Position numbers and translations under genes: made by a program. The notes beneath the pieces were generated by a model that was not told the origin of the DNA, ran no database searches, and saw only the letters and a program-made list of their open reading frames with translations. From positions 14,001,421 to 14,065,420 of the forward strand of contig JAQFVV010012404.1 in the NCBI GenBank assembly GCA_028023455.1: a stretch of DNA of 64,000 bases, given 5' to 3'. The DNA is from Epiperipatus broadwayi. Taxonomy: Eukaryota; Onychophora; Udeonychophora; Euonychophora; Peripatidae. Positions 13,001-25,733 of the stretch are shown here, piece after piece. Within the stretch, counting starts at the first letter, position 1. The number at the start of each line of letters is the position of its first letter.

Positions 13001-14468
13001 AATTTTTGTATAATGATTCCTCATATGTGGAGATGGAAGGGCTGGATGTATAAAAAATAATTTGTTACTCTCTAAAATTAGCTTTTTATAATATTATGTT
13101 ATTACCAATAGAAAAATAGATAATTTTTGTAAAATATAAATTTTTAGATTTTTCTAAGCATTTTCCATGTTGTTGAAGTTTTCTAATGTTGTTTCGGTGG
13201 CTTCTAAATTTTTCAAGGAAGAAGAACCTCTGAACTTATTATCCCATGTTTGATGTTATGTGATGTAATAAATAAAAGCTGATTTTTTTTAATACTCAAC
13301 CTTTATCATATGTTGTTATTGTTTTTTTTAAAAAAACTTTCAGTTAGCTACAACTGTTATTATTATTATATTTTTTGCAAACACAAAATATGAATTTTGC
13401 ATATTACACAATACAATAACACTTCCACATATATTATATTATAACCTTTTGGTCGGTTTAAGGCGTTTTGTGTTTAACTTAAGTAACAATTTGCCTAAAT
13501 GTAACTCTGCACTAAATTCTGTTTTTAGACATATTCTTCTAATGAAAGAAAGAAGTATTGCACCTTTTTAAATAATCTTTATAATATAAAAGTTTCGTTC
13601 TTTTATAAAAATTGTGCTCAAATTTATCCATAAAATATGTTTCTAAAAGGACACTTATCTATTTGCTTCCCTAATCAATTTAATGAAGATATAGTTTTAC
13701 AATAGTAAAATCAATACTACCATACCCTATATAGTAGACTTAATAAAACTTTTTGACTTTAAACAGAGGATTGTTAAAGTAGCTTTGTTATTTAATTATT
13801 TTTATATTCTATTTTAATTTAAGTCATCTTTTATTTTAAGATATAAAAAAGTAATTTAGATTAATACAAGTTTTATACTGTTGGTAAATAAAGTGTTGTT
13901 ATTTTCACTGTATATATTTTAAAAGTAAAAGTAATTTATATGCACATTTATAAATATTACGTTTAAAAGCCATTAAACTCTCATAAATAATAAAACTTAC
14001 TTTAAAACGTTCTTCGTTGAAAAGGAAAAACACTAGAAACAATTTTTTAAAAAATGATTACGTAGGCACAGCATAAATTTAAAAAAAAAATGAAAATAAA
14101 TTTTTTATTGTTTAGAATAAATTTGCCGATTTCTATACTAATAAACGAATTACCTATGTTTTTATAAAACATTTTTTAAAAGTTATAATTGTCGTAGACC
14201 ATAAATATTTAATTGAAGTAATAGATTTTTTTTTTTAAGGAAAGAAATATAAATAATTGAGTTCGCTATTTCTTAATATAGTATATTTTAAAACAAATAT
14301 TAAAATCTATATTTAAAAGAAATATTTAGAGAAGCCATTTTTTTGTTTGAAGGTTTGTGATGATGACATTTTAGTTGTAATTATTTGTTAGATTACTTCC
14401 AATGTGTAGTTTAATTGTTAATAAACATCACATGATCAGTATTTCTTATGCTTGCTTATAACTGCTAT
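13001..14468. other. AT-rich non-coding DNA, no feature recognised
   Basis: I see no coding similarity or repeat in this stretch. Confidence 0.55.
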
Positions 14469-14934
14469 TAAAACGAGCAAAACTCTCTATACATATTGCC
14501 ATTCAGTGCAAGCCAGAGTAATCAATGAATGCCAGAAAGGCTTGTGCATAAAATCCCCATCTAGTCCATGCTCATCCAATATCCCCAGACTAGTTTCTGA
14601 CTTGTGGCCTTTGTCAGTGAGATCTATATGACTATATAAGCTAATGAGCTTGGATTGAAAATATTATGGTGTTTTCAATTTAAAACTCATAGTTTTGTAG
14701 TTAAGTAGAGATAAATGGTAGCTGCTGAAGGGTTGCATTAGATTCTAAAATCTAGGTGCAGTGCTCTCAGATTCAAGGCTCCTCACTGACAAAGGCCACA
14801 AGCCAGAAACTAGTCTGGGGATATTGGATGAGTAAGTACTAGATGAGGATTTTATTCACAAGCCTTCTGACATTCATTGATTACTCTGACTTGCACTGAG
14901 TGCCAATACATATAGAGAGTTTTGCTTGTTTTAG
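14469..14934. mobile_element. Foldback element with 153-bp inverted arms
   Basis: The arms are 14469-14621 and 14782-14934, about 90 per cent identical by eye in opposite orientation. Landmarks are CAAAACTCTCTATA, GAGTAATCAATGAATG, CAATATCCCCAGACTAGTTT and GGCCTTTGTCAGTGAG. The 160-bp spacer has no frame of note. One arm plus part of the spacer recurs at 29345-29525. The CACTGAC...GCCA...AGCTGGTCTG-like core is also echoed in the foldback at 35059-35502, so these may belong to one superfamily. No transposase is present. Confidence 0.8.
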
Positions 14935-14940
14935 TTTAAT

Positions 14941-15062
14941 TGCTACATGCTTTTAGAAAATTTCATTCTTTATTTATACTTTTCCAAGTACATTCAGCTT
15001 CTAGTAATAAAAAACAGATTTATACATAACACAATGTGTCTAGATGATTTTATTTTCATAGT
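14941..15062 (-). mobile_element. SINE family 1 fragment, minus strand
   Basis: Read on the minus strand it gives CATTGTGTTATGTATAAA, GCTGAATGTACTTGGAAA and ATTTTCTAAAAGCAT, matching the body-to-tail region of the SINE at 8374-8740. The tRNA head and the terminal GTCCAA are absent. It abuts the foldback ending at 14934. Confidence 0.6.
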
Positions 15063-15094
15063 TTATGAATCTAAAGATAATGTTTTAAATCCTG

Positions 15095-15265
15095 TTTTAA
15101 TACTGTTGTTGGTCAGGTGAATCACACCCGAAGAAGAAAGGTGGGTGATACTGTTCAAAGTGTTCTGTTAAATATTTAATAGTTGAATGTATTTGGAAAA
15201 AAATTAATGTTTTATAAAAACATTTCACAATTAAACTAGATGATAGAAATAGTCCAATACATAAT
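15095..15265 (+). mobile_element. SINE family 1 fragment, plus strand
   Basis: Contains TTGGTCAGGTGAATCACACC, CCGAAGAAGAAAGG, GTTGAATGTATTTGGAA and TAGATGATAGAAATAGTCC, matching the body and tail of the 8374 copy. The tRNA head is missing, as is common in 5'-truncated retroposons. Confidence 0.7.
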
Positions 15266-15390
15266 TATAGTGAAAGAAATATGAAATTATTGTCAAAAAT
15301 TTATACTAATACAAATAGGAAATAAGATGACATAAAATAAAAGAAGTCATTCATATTATTGTAATAATCATTTAAAATAGTAGAAATTAT

Positions 15391-15572
15391 AGGTTGGACA
15401 ATTTCCATTATCTAATATTAAATATTGAATATCTTTAGAAAATTTCGAATTATATTTAAACTTTCCAATACATTCTACTGTTAATATTAACATACCAGTT
15501 AGTATATAACACAATGTTTTATTATATAACACAATGTTTTGGATGGTATTATTATCCTTCTCCCTTCAGATG
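15391..15572 (-). mobile_element. SINE family 1 fragment, minus strand
   Basis: On the minus strand it reads CATCTGAAGGGAGAAGG, AAAACATTGTGTTATATA (duplicated as a 19-20 bp tandem), GTAGAATGTATTGGAAAG, ATTTTCTAAAGATATTCAA and TTAGATAATGGAAATTGTCC. It faces the plus-strand copy starting at 15573, so the two form a head-to-head inverted pair. Confidence 0.7.
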
Positions 15573-15835
15573 TCATCATATACTAACCTGTGTGCTATTA
15601 CTAACAGTTGAATGTATTTTGAAAGTTTAAATAAAGTTTGGATTTTTCTAAAGATATTCAATATTTACTATTAGATGATGAATCTTTTCAAGCTATTGTG
15701 CATGCGCTTTAACACTCGTAAAAAGCACATGCACAATAGCTTGAGATGGCTGATCTTTAATGTATTACAATTTATAAAACATAGTGCTATAAAAATAAAA
15801 GCTTATTAGATGATGAAAATAGTCCAACTTACAAT
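15573..15835 (+). mobile_element. SINE family 1 copy, split by a nested insertion
   Basis: Starts with ATACTAACCTGTGTGC and ATTACTAACAGTTGAATG and continues to ATTAGATGATGAA, where it is interrupted by a 122-bp insert; after a duplicated ATTAGATGATGAA it resumes with AATAGTCCAAC. The order of events is plain: SINE first, small insert second. Confidence 0.75.
15670..15817 (+). mobile_element. 122-bp hairpin-headed retro-insert with 13-bp target-site duplication
   Basis: The insert is 15683-15804, bounded by identical ATTAGATGATGAA copies at 15670-15682 and 15805-15817. Its 5' part is a hairpin: arm 15688-15710 and arm 15722-15744 pair over 23 bp with one C-A mismatch and an 11-nt loop. The 3' end is A-rich (AAAAATAAAAGC). 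A 13-bp duplication plus an A-rich end suggests copying of a small hairpin RNA by LINE machinery. A DNA-transposon (MITE) origin is less likely because the palindrome is at one end rather than spanning the insert. No RNA family is recognised. Confidence 0.75.
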
Positions 15836-18800
15836 TATTATTATTATTAATTATCTGTTCAAAGATAAATCTACATGTTATCATAGAAAACTTCTTTCAA
15901 TCAAACCCATCTTATATTTTTTATCAAATACTCATTTAGTATTTTTTTCATATTTTACATAATAATAATCTCTCTTGTACATCATTTATAAATTAAATTT
16001 TTAAACGATATTCTTCTCTATTATTTCTTTTTTGTTTTATTTTCTCAAAATAAAAATATATATTGACATCTTCACTATTCTGTTAAGTTTTAAATCTCAT
16101 TTTATAAAATCATTTTAGCAATCAATTATCAAAATATTTTGATATATTTATAAAATATTATTACCTGATGTGGTTTAGTTTAATGACAATTTTTTAATAT
16201 ATATTTTACTTAGCTAAAAATCATTTCAGATTTTTTTACATTTTTATAAACACATATTTGTATGAATTATCAATAGATTGAAAATGATAGTGTTTGATCT
16301 GTGGGTAATTGATAATGACATAATTTATTATTAAAATTGAAAAACTATAAATATTCTAACTATTTTTATTTTGGATACTGATAATCATGCTGATTATTTT
16401 GGAAGTTTCCGATTATGTTGGTGATGATTTGTATCTAATATGAGATAATGCAAGTTTTAATATTTTTTTTGTTTTACCCTCTAGATATAAATAGTTAAAT
16501 CTTTCTCATTATCTTTTTTTAATTGTCAATACCACTCTAGCTGTAGGTTAAAAATTCTAAATTAAACAGAGAGAAAATGGTAAGCTCTTTTCTAATGGCT
16601 ACTACAACATTTAATAGACAGTAACTCATAAAAATGCAAACATACAGGTTCTTGCTATCCAAAGGTTTAATGAAAAGTGATTTGATATTTCTTGCATTTA
16701 ATTTTATAATGGTTTTATGCAAATATTATAATCAGTTAAGAATGTTTTCCAGGTTATTAAAATAATTGGTTAATTAATATTATTCTGTAAATGTAATATA
16801 AACGTTGATGGGTTAGCTTTGTTCTGCATTATTCTCTGACTTTATTATCCTTTTAACATATTAGTGGCAAATAGAAAAATGTTTTACCATTTTTTATCTG
16901 CTTAATTTGGAACTTTATAAAATACATTTAATGTGGTTAATTTTATATAGCTTTATGTATATAATTTATGAGAATGGTACATATAATCTTCAACTTAAAA
17001 TGCCAAAAATTTTATTAGGAAAAGTATCTTTTGTCTCTTATCCAGCCTAGTTTACAAGTTTAATAAATAACATAATATTTTATATTAAGTCATGTGATTT
17101 AATTTTTATAATATTGAAAAGCTTTTATTGTTTTTCAGTTTTAAGTTTATTAATAGATGGATTTTTTTAATTAAAATATTTGAAAACCCATCTCTCAAAC
17201 TGATGCCACTTATGTATGATATTCAAACTCAGTTAATCTAAAAGACTAAAACTGATTACTATATATGTAATTGAGTCAATAATGGGATTAAATGAATTCT
17301 GATATATAATGTGCACCAATTATAAATGCATTTTCAGTTATTATTAAGGTATAACAATCTTTGAAAATATTAATGAAATTATAATAGAAGGTTTTTCCGA
17401 TTAATTAATTAACTTTTTGTAAAAAAACATTAGAATCTTTATTAAATGTAATGACGTTAACTTCTTATACTTCTTTTAATACGGAATGTAATAAATGTAA
17501 AAAAAAAAATTATGTTTTAACATTTTTTTTGAAATTGAGCATTTCAACACTACATCCAATATAATGTATACATCTTTAAACAATTATTAATATATATATA
17601 TGTGTGTGTGTATTTTTATAATCTGATCGTTTCTATCTGACTTTCTTTTTTTATAGATTGTTGTGCATTAATATATTTTAATCATGCGTTATAAATCTTT
17701 CTTGCAATAATTAAAAATATTTACAATTCCTATATTTTTGTGCAATATATATATATTGCACATAAATAAACATTTTTAAATAATTATTAAAAATATATAA
17801 TTGATGATAAACAAATATTTAATTTTAGCAAAGATATATTTATGCATTTCTAGATAACTATAAAGAATGTAATTTATGTATTGCAGACGGATTTAAATAT
17901 TTAATATTTCATAATATTCTTTTAAATTTATAGTAAAATAATAATTACCTTTCTACTTTTTTTTCTTCACTACATTTATTATTTGTCGTCTCTTGAGAAC
18001 TTAGGGTATTATCTCTTTTATTTTTCATCTAATGGCATGACTCCTTTAGCAAAGCAAAATTAATAAATATATTTTTTAATTTACAGATATTTGAAATCTC
18101 CATAAAATATTTTATAATGATATTTAAAAGAAAACAATTGGAAATATATTTAATTCCAAAATAGTTTTTAATCCAACAAAGTAATTTTAAAAATGAAATC
18201 TTTTTTTTCGATTCTATTAGAGATTGTTTTTGCTGTTGTTAATTACTTATAAAGAAAACTTATGAAGTTATAAATTTATTTTGCATTTTTTGAATAAAAA
18301 CATAATTGATACTTTAATAAGATTAATAAACAAAAAATATGCATTTGTTTTGCAGATGTGAATTTAACTAACAATTTTTATAATTTTTATATATATATAA
18401 AGAAAGTAAACAAACTTGCTATTATAAAAAAATATTATTTTTTAATATTTAAATCTGCATTTTGATGCATGAATTTATACCAATTTGGCTACAAGACACC
18501 AGAGTGCAAAATTTAGGAATCACCAAATGATTAAAGTTGATTTATTTGTAAACAAATATGTTAATTGCATTTGTTTTAAAAAAAATTTAAATTCATTCAA
18601 TCACAAAAAATTGATTTCATTTTTTTTAGTAATAATTTTATTTAATTGCTAAAGAAATATATAATCTTTTGAACATAACGGAAAATAAATGAATAAATAT
18701 TTATTTGTAAAATGATATTGATTAATCTTAAAAAATATATTGTCAATTTTTATTAAAAAATATTTTTTTATTATTTTCAAAACATTTTTGTCAAAGCAAA

Positions 18801-19087
18801 AAGTTAAAAATCTTTATTTGATGTTAATTTTAAAAAATTGTTCATAAAATATAGACATATAAAGGACTTCCAAACAGCTTCAGTGTGAAAAATTGTAATC
18901 ACTAATTTATTTATCATAAATGTATTGGAAAATTTGTTTAGAAAATTATATCTGATGCAGAATGATTATAAATTTGAATATTTATTGATAAGTAAATAAA
19001 ATTACAGTTTTGTTTAAGTGCTCAGTACTCATACAAACATTTGTTGACAAAGCTCTTATACAAAAATTATTTAAATCTTTCATTTAC

Positions 19088-19091
<4 letters not shown>
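15836..19091. other. Very AT-rich non-coding DNA, no feature recognised
   Basis: No coding similarity or large repeat seen. A short perfect palindrome around TGTGCAATATATATAT lies near 17740-17763. Confidence 0.55.

Positions 19092-19161
<70 letters not shown>
19092..19161. repeat. (TA)n microsatellite
   Basis: About 34 TA units with a phase slip near 19128. The sequence right after it (TTGTGCCCTTTTGTATGGGTC) resembles that after the TA tract at 44412 (TTGTGACCTTTTATTTAGGTC), hinting at a shared repeat that starts at TA tracts. Confidence 0.95.
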
Positions 19162-19164
<3 letters not shown>

Positions 19165-22100
19165 GCCCTTTTGTATGGGTCTCCATAAATTGTTGTATCA
19201 GTCTGTTAAAAAAATTTTAAATTTAAGATATATTTAGCTATATGATGTTAATTTTGTTTATAACATATCTTTTAAAAAGTGTAATTAAAGTAATCTATGA
19301 GTGTTTGATATGTGAAAATTGTGCTGATGTTTGAGAGAGACGTTTCAATAGGAGATGATGATAGTATGTGGTTGGGAAAACTGGCCATAATTAATACTGC
19401 ATTATAAATTTAATAAATGAATGTTTAAAGCTAAAGGTTTTAAAAAGACAAGTTAAAATTAAATGCATATATTTATTGTTGATAAAGATTAAAATTTAAT
19501 AGGTGAATATAAATATTTTAATTATTAGTAGTACATGATAGAAGATTAATATTTGATTTTAATAATATCGAATTATTATCTTAAAAGTTGTTATAAGATA
19601 TTATTTATTTTAAAAATATTTATTTTTAAAAAATGAAATTGTTAGTTTATTTTTAGATTATTACAAGCGTTTGTAGCTCTGTTGTAAAACAGATGTTAGT
19701 TAGACATATACACACATGCTTGGGAGTTTTTTTTTAGTAAAGTTGCAAAGCTATTTTAAAAATTCTGTTATAAAATTTATAAATATTATATTGGCTATCA
19801 TGAAATAAAAATAAAGATAATTAATGTGAAACATTAAATCTGATTTTTAAAATACTGTTTAAAAACATAACGAATAAAAATAGACTTAATTTGTTTATAA
19901 AAATAATCTTATAAAAGTTAAAAGTGAAATTAAGTAAGAAAGTATATTTTAAAAAAATGTTTAATGGATTTAAATAAACGATAAAGATTGATTTAAGAAT
20001 TTGATAATGTGATAAATAATAAATATTAAATAAGTCATTATTTATTTTTAATTCTATCTTGTTGGTAAAATATGTAAATAAGCTAGCAAGTCGATTGTTT
20101 AATTCACCAATCAAATGGGGAGTTTCTTCCGGTATAAAACCAAGGTTCAATTGTTCGGAGGGGGATTAGTGATTGTAATTTCTTAAAAGTAAAGTGTGCT
20201 ATTAGAAATAGCTAAGTAATTATAGACGCTCTCAAAATTGTTTTAAAATTATAAGAGAGTAGTTTTTTAAAATAATTTATAAATAGTTTTACCGTCAAAT
20301 ATGCAGTGCTAATTTTAATTATAGTTTCCTATTGATCGTCTCGATCGAAGCTCAATTTACTATCAAATAGTCATGAAAACATCGTATAAGGATAAAATGT
20401 ATTGGAGACTTTATACTAAAAATTTAACAAACGCTGGATTAACTAGGAGAGTTATTAGATGCATAAAAGTAATACATTGGACTTTATATAAATTTAAAAG
20501 CTGATTGTAATTAATTTTATAAAACAGATATTTAAAAGAATGAGAAATACTTCTTTATGAAGAAAGTATTTGTAAATTATAAATCTAGGTATATATCTTA
20601 GTAAAGATATGGTAAATTAACAGTGATTACATAAATACTTGCCTTGTTAAGTCTTTATGGTGTCAAAAGACTAAATTCTGACAATTTTAAAAGGCAAATA
20701 AATTGGAAATTTAATGGGTAAAGAAATACTTATAAGTAAAAATTATTATATTATTAAAGTCTGAACGCTGGTCATACAGAAGACTCTAAAAGTAATCTTA
20801 CCTAAATATCTGTTAAGGAATGTGCAAATCAAATATACGTGGACATCCCAAATCAATTAAAAATAAATAAATAAGAACTTTGTAAATTATAGACTAATTC
20901 TATAATAATAACTTTTAAATAATTTTTCTTAAAGAAATGAATACGGATCCTATAAACTATTTTAATTTTATTTTGTTTATGGTGGAACTGACTTTGACTT
21001 TTATTTTATTGTTTTTTTTTTAAAAAAAAAGAACGTTTTCATTTTTCATAAAAAAAACTTTTAAAAAACACGTGATGTACCGGAAAAGGAAGTAATGTTT
21101 GGTGAAAATTTGTGCCTAGGAAAAAGAACAATCATAAGTGAAAGAAGACACCGTTGGATTTTATGTAATATGTTTTTATTTATTAACTAACATAAATATT
21201 TAATTAATTATTGATTTATTAAAGATAGGAAAGGTACATTTACATTTTTTAAAAATGATAACTAAATATTAATATAACTTTTCATTGCATAAAGTTTATT
21301 TTATAATTATACAACACGTAATATTTTAAAGAATAATTGTTGAGTGTAAATGTGAAATTATCTTGTAAAACTGTATTCCTGGAGGACATCGTATGATGGA
21401 CTGTACATTAAAGTATCATTTATGGTAAAAAATTATGTGATAATAATAATTTGATGTATTTTGCTATGTTTTCTTTAGATCAACCAAATGATATATGATT
21501 ATTGAATGAATGTATTAATATTTAAATAATATACATGCATAAGATTAATAATAGCAGTTTTATTTTAATATGCATATTTTAAATTGATGATATAAATTTA
21601 GTACAACGTAATATGAGAACCTAGAAATAATTATATGATTCTTTCGTGAATAAATTTTAATGTTTCTGTTACAATATTAGGAATTAGATTTATTATTAGT
21701 GTAAGTTATTTATTTTTCTTTTCAAGTTAGTAAGAGGTATATAAAATCTATATTTTATTTTTTATTTTTATTAGATAAGTTAAGTTAATTTTATGTAGAA
21801 ATTTATATTTTGATTGAAGGCTTAACGTATATAGATGATGAGGTATATGAGATTTTGGATAAATATTTTTTTTTTTTAAAAAAATTGGTCATCTATGTTT
21901 CTGAAGTTAAATAAGGTTAAAATGATATTTGTAGATAGAAGTTTATTAGGAAGGAATAAGAATAACAAGTAAAGAAAAGTAATGATTTAAACATAAAAAG
22001 AATCATAGAATTTTATTTAATATAATACTTTATAAAAATTTGAAATTGTTGAATAATTTAAAATATTATTTTAGAAGAACAGATACGTATTGCATATTTT

Positions 22101-23489
22101 GATAAGACATGTAGTATGACATTATATTGGAATGAAATAAATAGTTATAAACAATAATTGTTATTATATTACAAAGTTATATCAGTTTATACATTAAGTG
22201 ATCTTTGAGTAATATTAATAGTGAATGTAATACATACTAGTACATTATAATATAAATAGCAGTAAGACTTAAGTGAAATAGCATATTTTAATTATTAAAG
22301 TTTGTTTATTTACATATATGCTACATGAATGATATTTCACATAAACCTTTTCTTATATTAATTGATAACAAATGATGTTTGTTAAAATTAAAGTCATAAA
22401 CTTAATTAAATGTTATTGATAGAACATTTAATAAATGTATAAATTATCTATTTATGATTATGGAAATAGTAACAGTGTAAAAATCTTGCATAATTATTTT
22501 TCTTATTTTTTTTATTTTCTGTAGTTCCATTTATAATGTAAATAGTGTAAATAAGTTATTTGTTAAGTTGATGTAAATAAATTTGTTTAAGTTGTTTAAA
22601 AGTGTGTCGAATTCATTATTTTACACCACAGCATTTGACAACAGATAATTTGAATATACATAATATTTGCACAATATGAATTAATCATTATTATTATTTG
22701 AGAAAGAAACATAATATTTTATTAATATAATTTATAGAAATTGATTGACAATAACATATAATATTACAATGGTCACAAAGTAGTTATAATGCACAATATA
22801 AGAGTATAATATTATTTATTGCCACAGATTGTTAAATTATAAGATTTTAATATATTTTAAAATTAAGATACTATATGGAAATGAAAGACATGTATATGAT
22901 TTACTTATTTTCTTGATGATTAATGGTATAATCAAATAGATAAGATTAAGCTATACACTAAAGATTATTATTATTAGTTATTGTTATTAGAATAAGTTAG
23001 GTGTATTTAGGTTTGATATTAAATCCCTTATCATTCCTATCTACATGAATTATTATTACTTTAAGATAATTAGAAGAACCTGAGATCGTTTAATTATATT
23101 TCCTTAACAAAAGATTGAGATTTATTTATCTATTATTATTAAAGATAGTTCATTTATAAAAGTAAAGAGTGCTGTAGAGTTAGTAATGAGATAATTAGAA
23201 GTAATAGTATTCTTATGCCATTGAGACAGTGTCTTGGAAAGACATTGACTCAATGTAAATCCAATTACCAATTGTAACTTCACTTCATAGTCTCATGATT
23301 TTAGTAAATATTTATTTAATTAGTACATAGTATTGAACTATATTAATTTTGGATAAGTTTGTAATAAATCTGATAAGTTATAATATTATAAAAATATATT
23401 AAAGATAGTTGTACATATTTTAGCTGAGCGTAATGATTTTATTGAGCTAGTCATATTTTAAATTATATCATATATCAAGAAGTGAGGGT

Positions 23490-23492
<3 letters not shown>
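19162..23492. other. Very AT-rich non-coding DNA; one short hairpin
   Basis: No coding similarity seen. At 23219-23255 the arms CATTGAGACAGTGTCTT and AAGACATTGACTCAATG pair with a 3-nt loop and one mismatch. It is too short for a typical animal microRNA precursor. Confidence 0.5.

Positions 23493-23579
<87 letters not shown>
23493..23579. repeat. (TA)n microsatellite ending at an assembly gap
   Basis: About 43 TA units running straight into the N gap, so its true length is unknown. Confidence 0.95.
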
Positions 23580-24079
23580 NNNNNNNNNNNNNNNNNNNNN
23601 NNNNNNNNNNNNNNNNNNNNNNNNNNNNNNNNNNNNNNNNNNNNNNNNNNNNNNNNNNNNNNNNNNNNNNNNNNNNNNNNNNNNNNNNNNNNNNNNNNNN
23701 NNNNNNNNNNNNNNNNNNNNNNNNNNNNNNNNNNNNNNNNNNNNNNNNNNNNNNNNNNNNNNNNNNNNNNNNNNNNNNNNNNNNNNNNNNNNNNNNNNNN
23801 NNNNNNNNNNNNNNNNNNNNNNNNNNNNNNNNNNNNNNNNNNNNNNNNNNNNNNNNNNNNNNNNNNNNNNNNNNNNNNNNNNNNNNNNNNNNNNNNNNNN
23901 NNNNNNNNNNNNNNNNNNNNNNNNNNNNNNNNNNNNNNNNNNNNNNNNNNNNNNNNNNNNNNNNNNNNNNNNNNNNNNNNNNNNNNNNNNNNNNNNNNNN
24001 NNNNNNNNNNNNNNNNNNNNNNNNNNNNNNNNNNNNNNNNNNNNNNNNNNNNNNNNNNNNNNNNNNNNNNNNNNNNNNN
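23580..24079. other. Assembly gap of 500 N
   Basis: Exactly 500 unknown bases, most likely a fixed-size scaffolding gap. The real distance between the flanks is not known, and a translated frame crossing it is meaningless. Confidence 0.98.
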
Positions 24080-24219
24080 GTAATAGTGATGATATTGAGG
24101 GAGCGGTAGCGCGCTTACGCTACACCGGGCGGATACAATGGTTATATGAATCCTCCACTCAATTGGAACCTATATAAAGATATTGTAATTGCTGTCTAAG
24201 GTAAATTCATCCCTGAAGA

Positions 24220-24480
24220 GATCTGAGTGCAACATTTATCCTGGGTTTGAATTCTGAGTTGTGGTCGAATCCGAAAGAGGGATGAGGTATGGATGAACTA
24301 GCCTAAATTGTATCTGAATTTAATATGTAAACCTAGAGAAAGCACATTTAAAGTAGGCATGATCATTGGTTAGGTACTTCATTGTGTCAGTCATGGTATT
24401 CTATCTGAAGACCTTAGGTCTGACCATAGTTAGATGTGTTCCTCCTCTTCTAGTGGATAACCCAGATTGTCACAATACAT
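24220..24480 (+). repeat. Dispersed repeat, partner of the minus-strand copy at 52025-52340
   Basis: Shares CTGGGTTTGAATTCTGAG, AACTAGCCTAAATTG, ATCATTGGTTAGGTACTTCA and ATAGTTAGATGTGTTCCTC-like stretches with the minus strand of 52025-52340. The 24080-24140 sequence just before it is unusually GC-rich (GGAGCGGTAGCGCGC). It has no recognised protein; GGTTTGAATTC loosely resembles a B box, but no A box was found. Confidence 0.55.
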
Positions 24481-24544
24481 ATTTAAAAAATCAAGTAATA
24501 CATCATGTGACTTAATTAGATAAATTTGTATTACAAATGTAATA

Positions 24545-25335
24545 TAATGAGCATGTCAATAGCTCTAAAGTAGCTTTTCCTATAAATGCTGCAAGAGAAA
24601 GCATTTAAAAATATCTAGAATTATTTTTATTCTCAAATTGGTTTTAAGTTACTGGCTATCCTCAGTGAGGCACTAGGATATTTAGAAATTAGATCTAAAA
24701 TACCACCTCAAACTCAGCCTTTATCTAATACTTAATTATTAAGTAGAAAATCTGAAATTTTTAGACATCTATATGTATTCAAATCTAGCTATCTAACTTA
24801 AATCGCTATGCGGGCCTGAACAAACTTCAGCTACACCATATATTAATAGCCTTAGCAACATAACAACACCAAAGTCTTGAAAGCCAAACTATAATAGTAA
24901 AAAAATCAAGCCATACATCACATGACTTAATTTAATAAGCAAGCTTATTAAATTAGGTCATGTGATGTATGACTTGATTTTTTTAAACTAATATAGTTTG
25001 ATTTTTGAGGCATTGGTGATGTTATATTGCTAAGACTATTAATATATAGTATATCTAAAGTTTGTTCAGACCCATATAGCTATTTAATTTAGATAGACTG
25101 ATTTGAAGACATTTAGATGTCTGAAAATTTCAGATTTTCTACATAATAGTTAAGTATTAGATAAATTCTGAGATTGAGTTGGTATTTTAGATTTAGTGTC
25201 TGAATATCCTAGCACCTCATTGAGAATAGCCAGTAGTTTGAAACCGATTTGGGATAGAGATAATTTTAGATGGAGATTTTTAAATGCTTTTTCTTATCAG
25301 AAAAGCTTGTTTAGAGCTATTAGCAAACTCATTAT
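24545..25335. mobile_element. Foldback element A with ~390-bp inverted arms
   Basis: The arms run about 24545-24944 and 24950-25335 around a centre at AATAAGCAAGCTTATT. Landmarks are TAATGAG...AATAGCTCTAAA at the outer ends, CAGTGAGGCACTAGGATAT, AATTTAGACATCT-like and TCACATGACTTAATTTAATA near the centre. Motifs in the body (tttagaaa-tagatctaaa, a gacatt-n-gtct block, cagtga) are shared with the foldbacks at 29567-30504 and 35059-35585. The right end runs into (TA)n at 25335. The 60-codon frame inside is not a gene. Confidence 0.8.
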
Positions 25336-25545
25336 ATATATATATATATATATATATATACCACATCAGCTTTTATAAACATTAGATTTCTCCATGTACT
25401 TACTGACAATTAATTTCTGTAATAAATACATAAATGAATATCAGTCCTTTTTCATTAGTTCCGGAATTATTACATCTTTTTAATGTCAATTGGAGACTAA
25501 TTTTTATTAAAGATCAAATATTTTTATTACTGTATATATATATAT

Positions 25546-25636
25546 GTAACTCTATAAACAAATATTTGAAATATTTGTTTATAGAGTTACATATATATAT
25601 ATATATATATATATGTAACTCTATAAACAAATATTT
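25546..25636. repeat. Perfect 22-bp palindrome plus third copy, in (TA)n context
   Basis: The arms 25546-25567 and 25569-25590 are perfect inverted copies around a single G. After a TA tract, the left arm recurs directly at 25615-25636. Flanking ATTACTGTA (left) and TACAGTAAT (right) extend the symmetry, suggesting a tiny foldback element of about 120 bp. Confidence 0.8.
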
Positions 25637-25733
25637 GAAAATACAGTAATTAAAAGTCAATAAAAATTATATCTATAACTATAACTTAGAAGTGCTTTCA
25701 CTATGTTGTAGCTTGGTCAACAATCACATTTAA

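Noticed and set aside
23482-24177. 231-codon frame crossing the gap
   Set aside because: Most of it is N; the rest is TA repeat.
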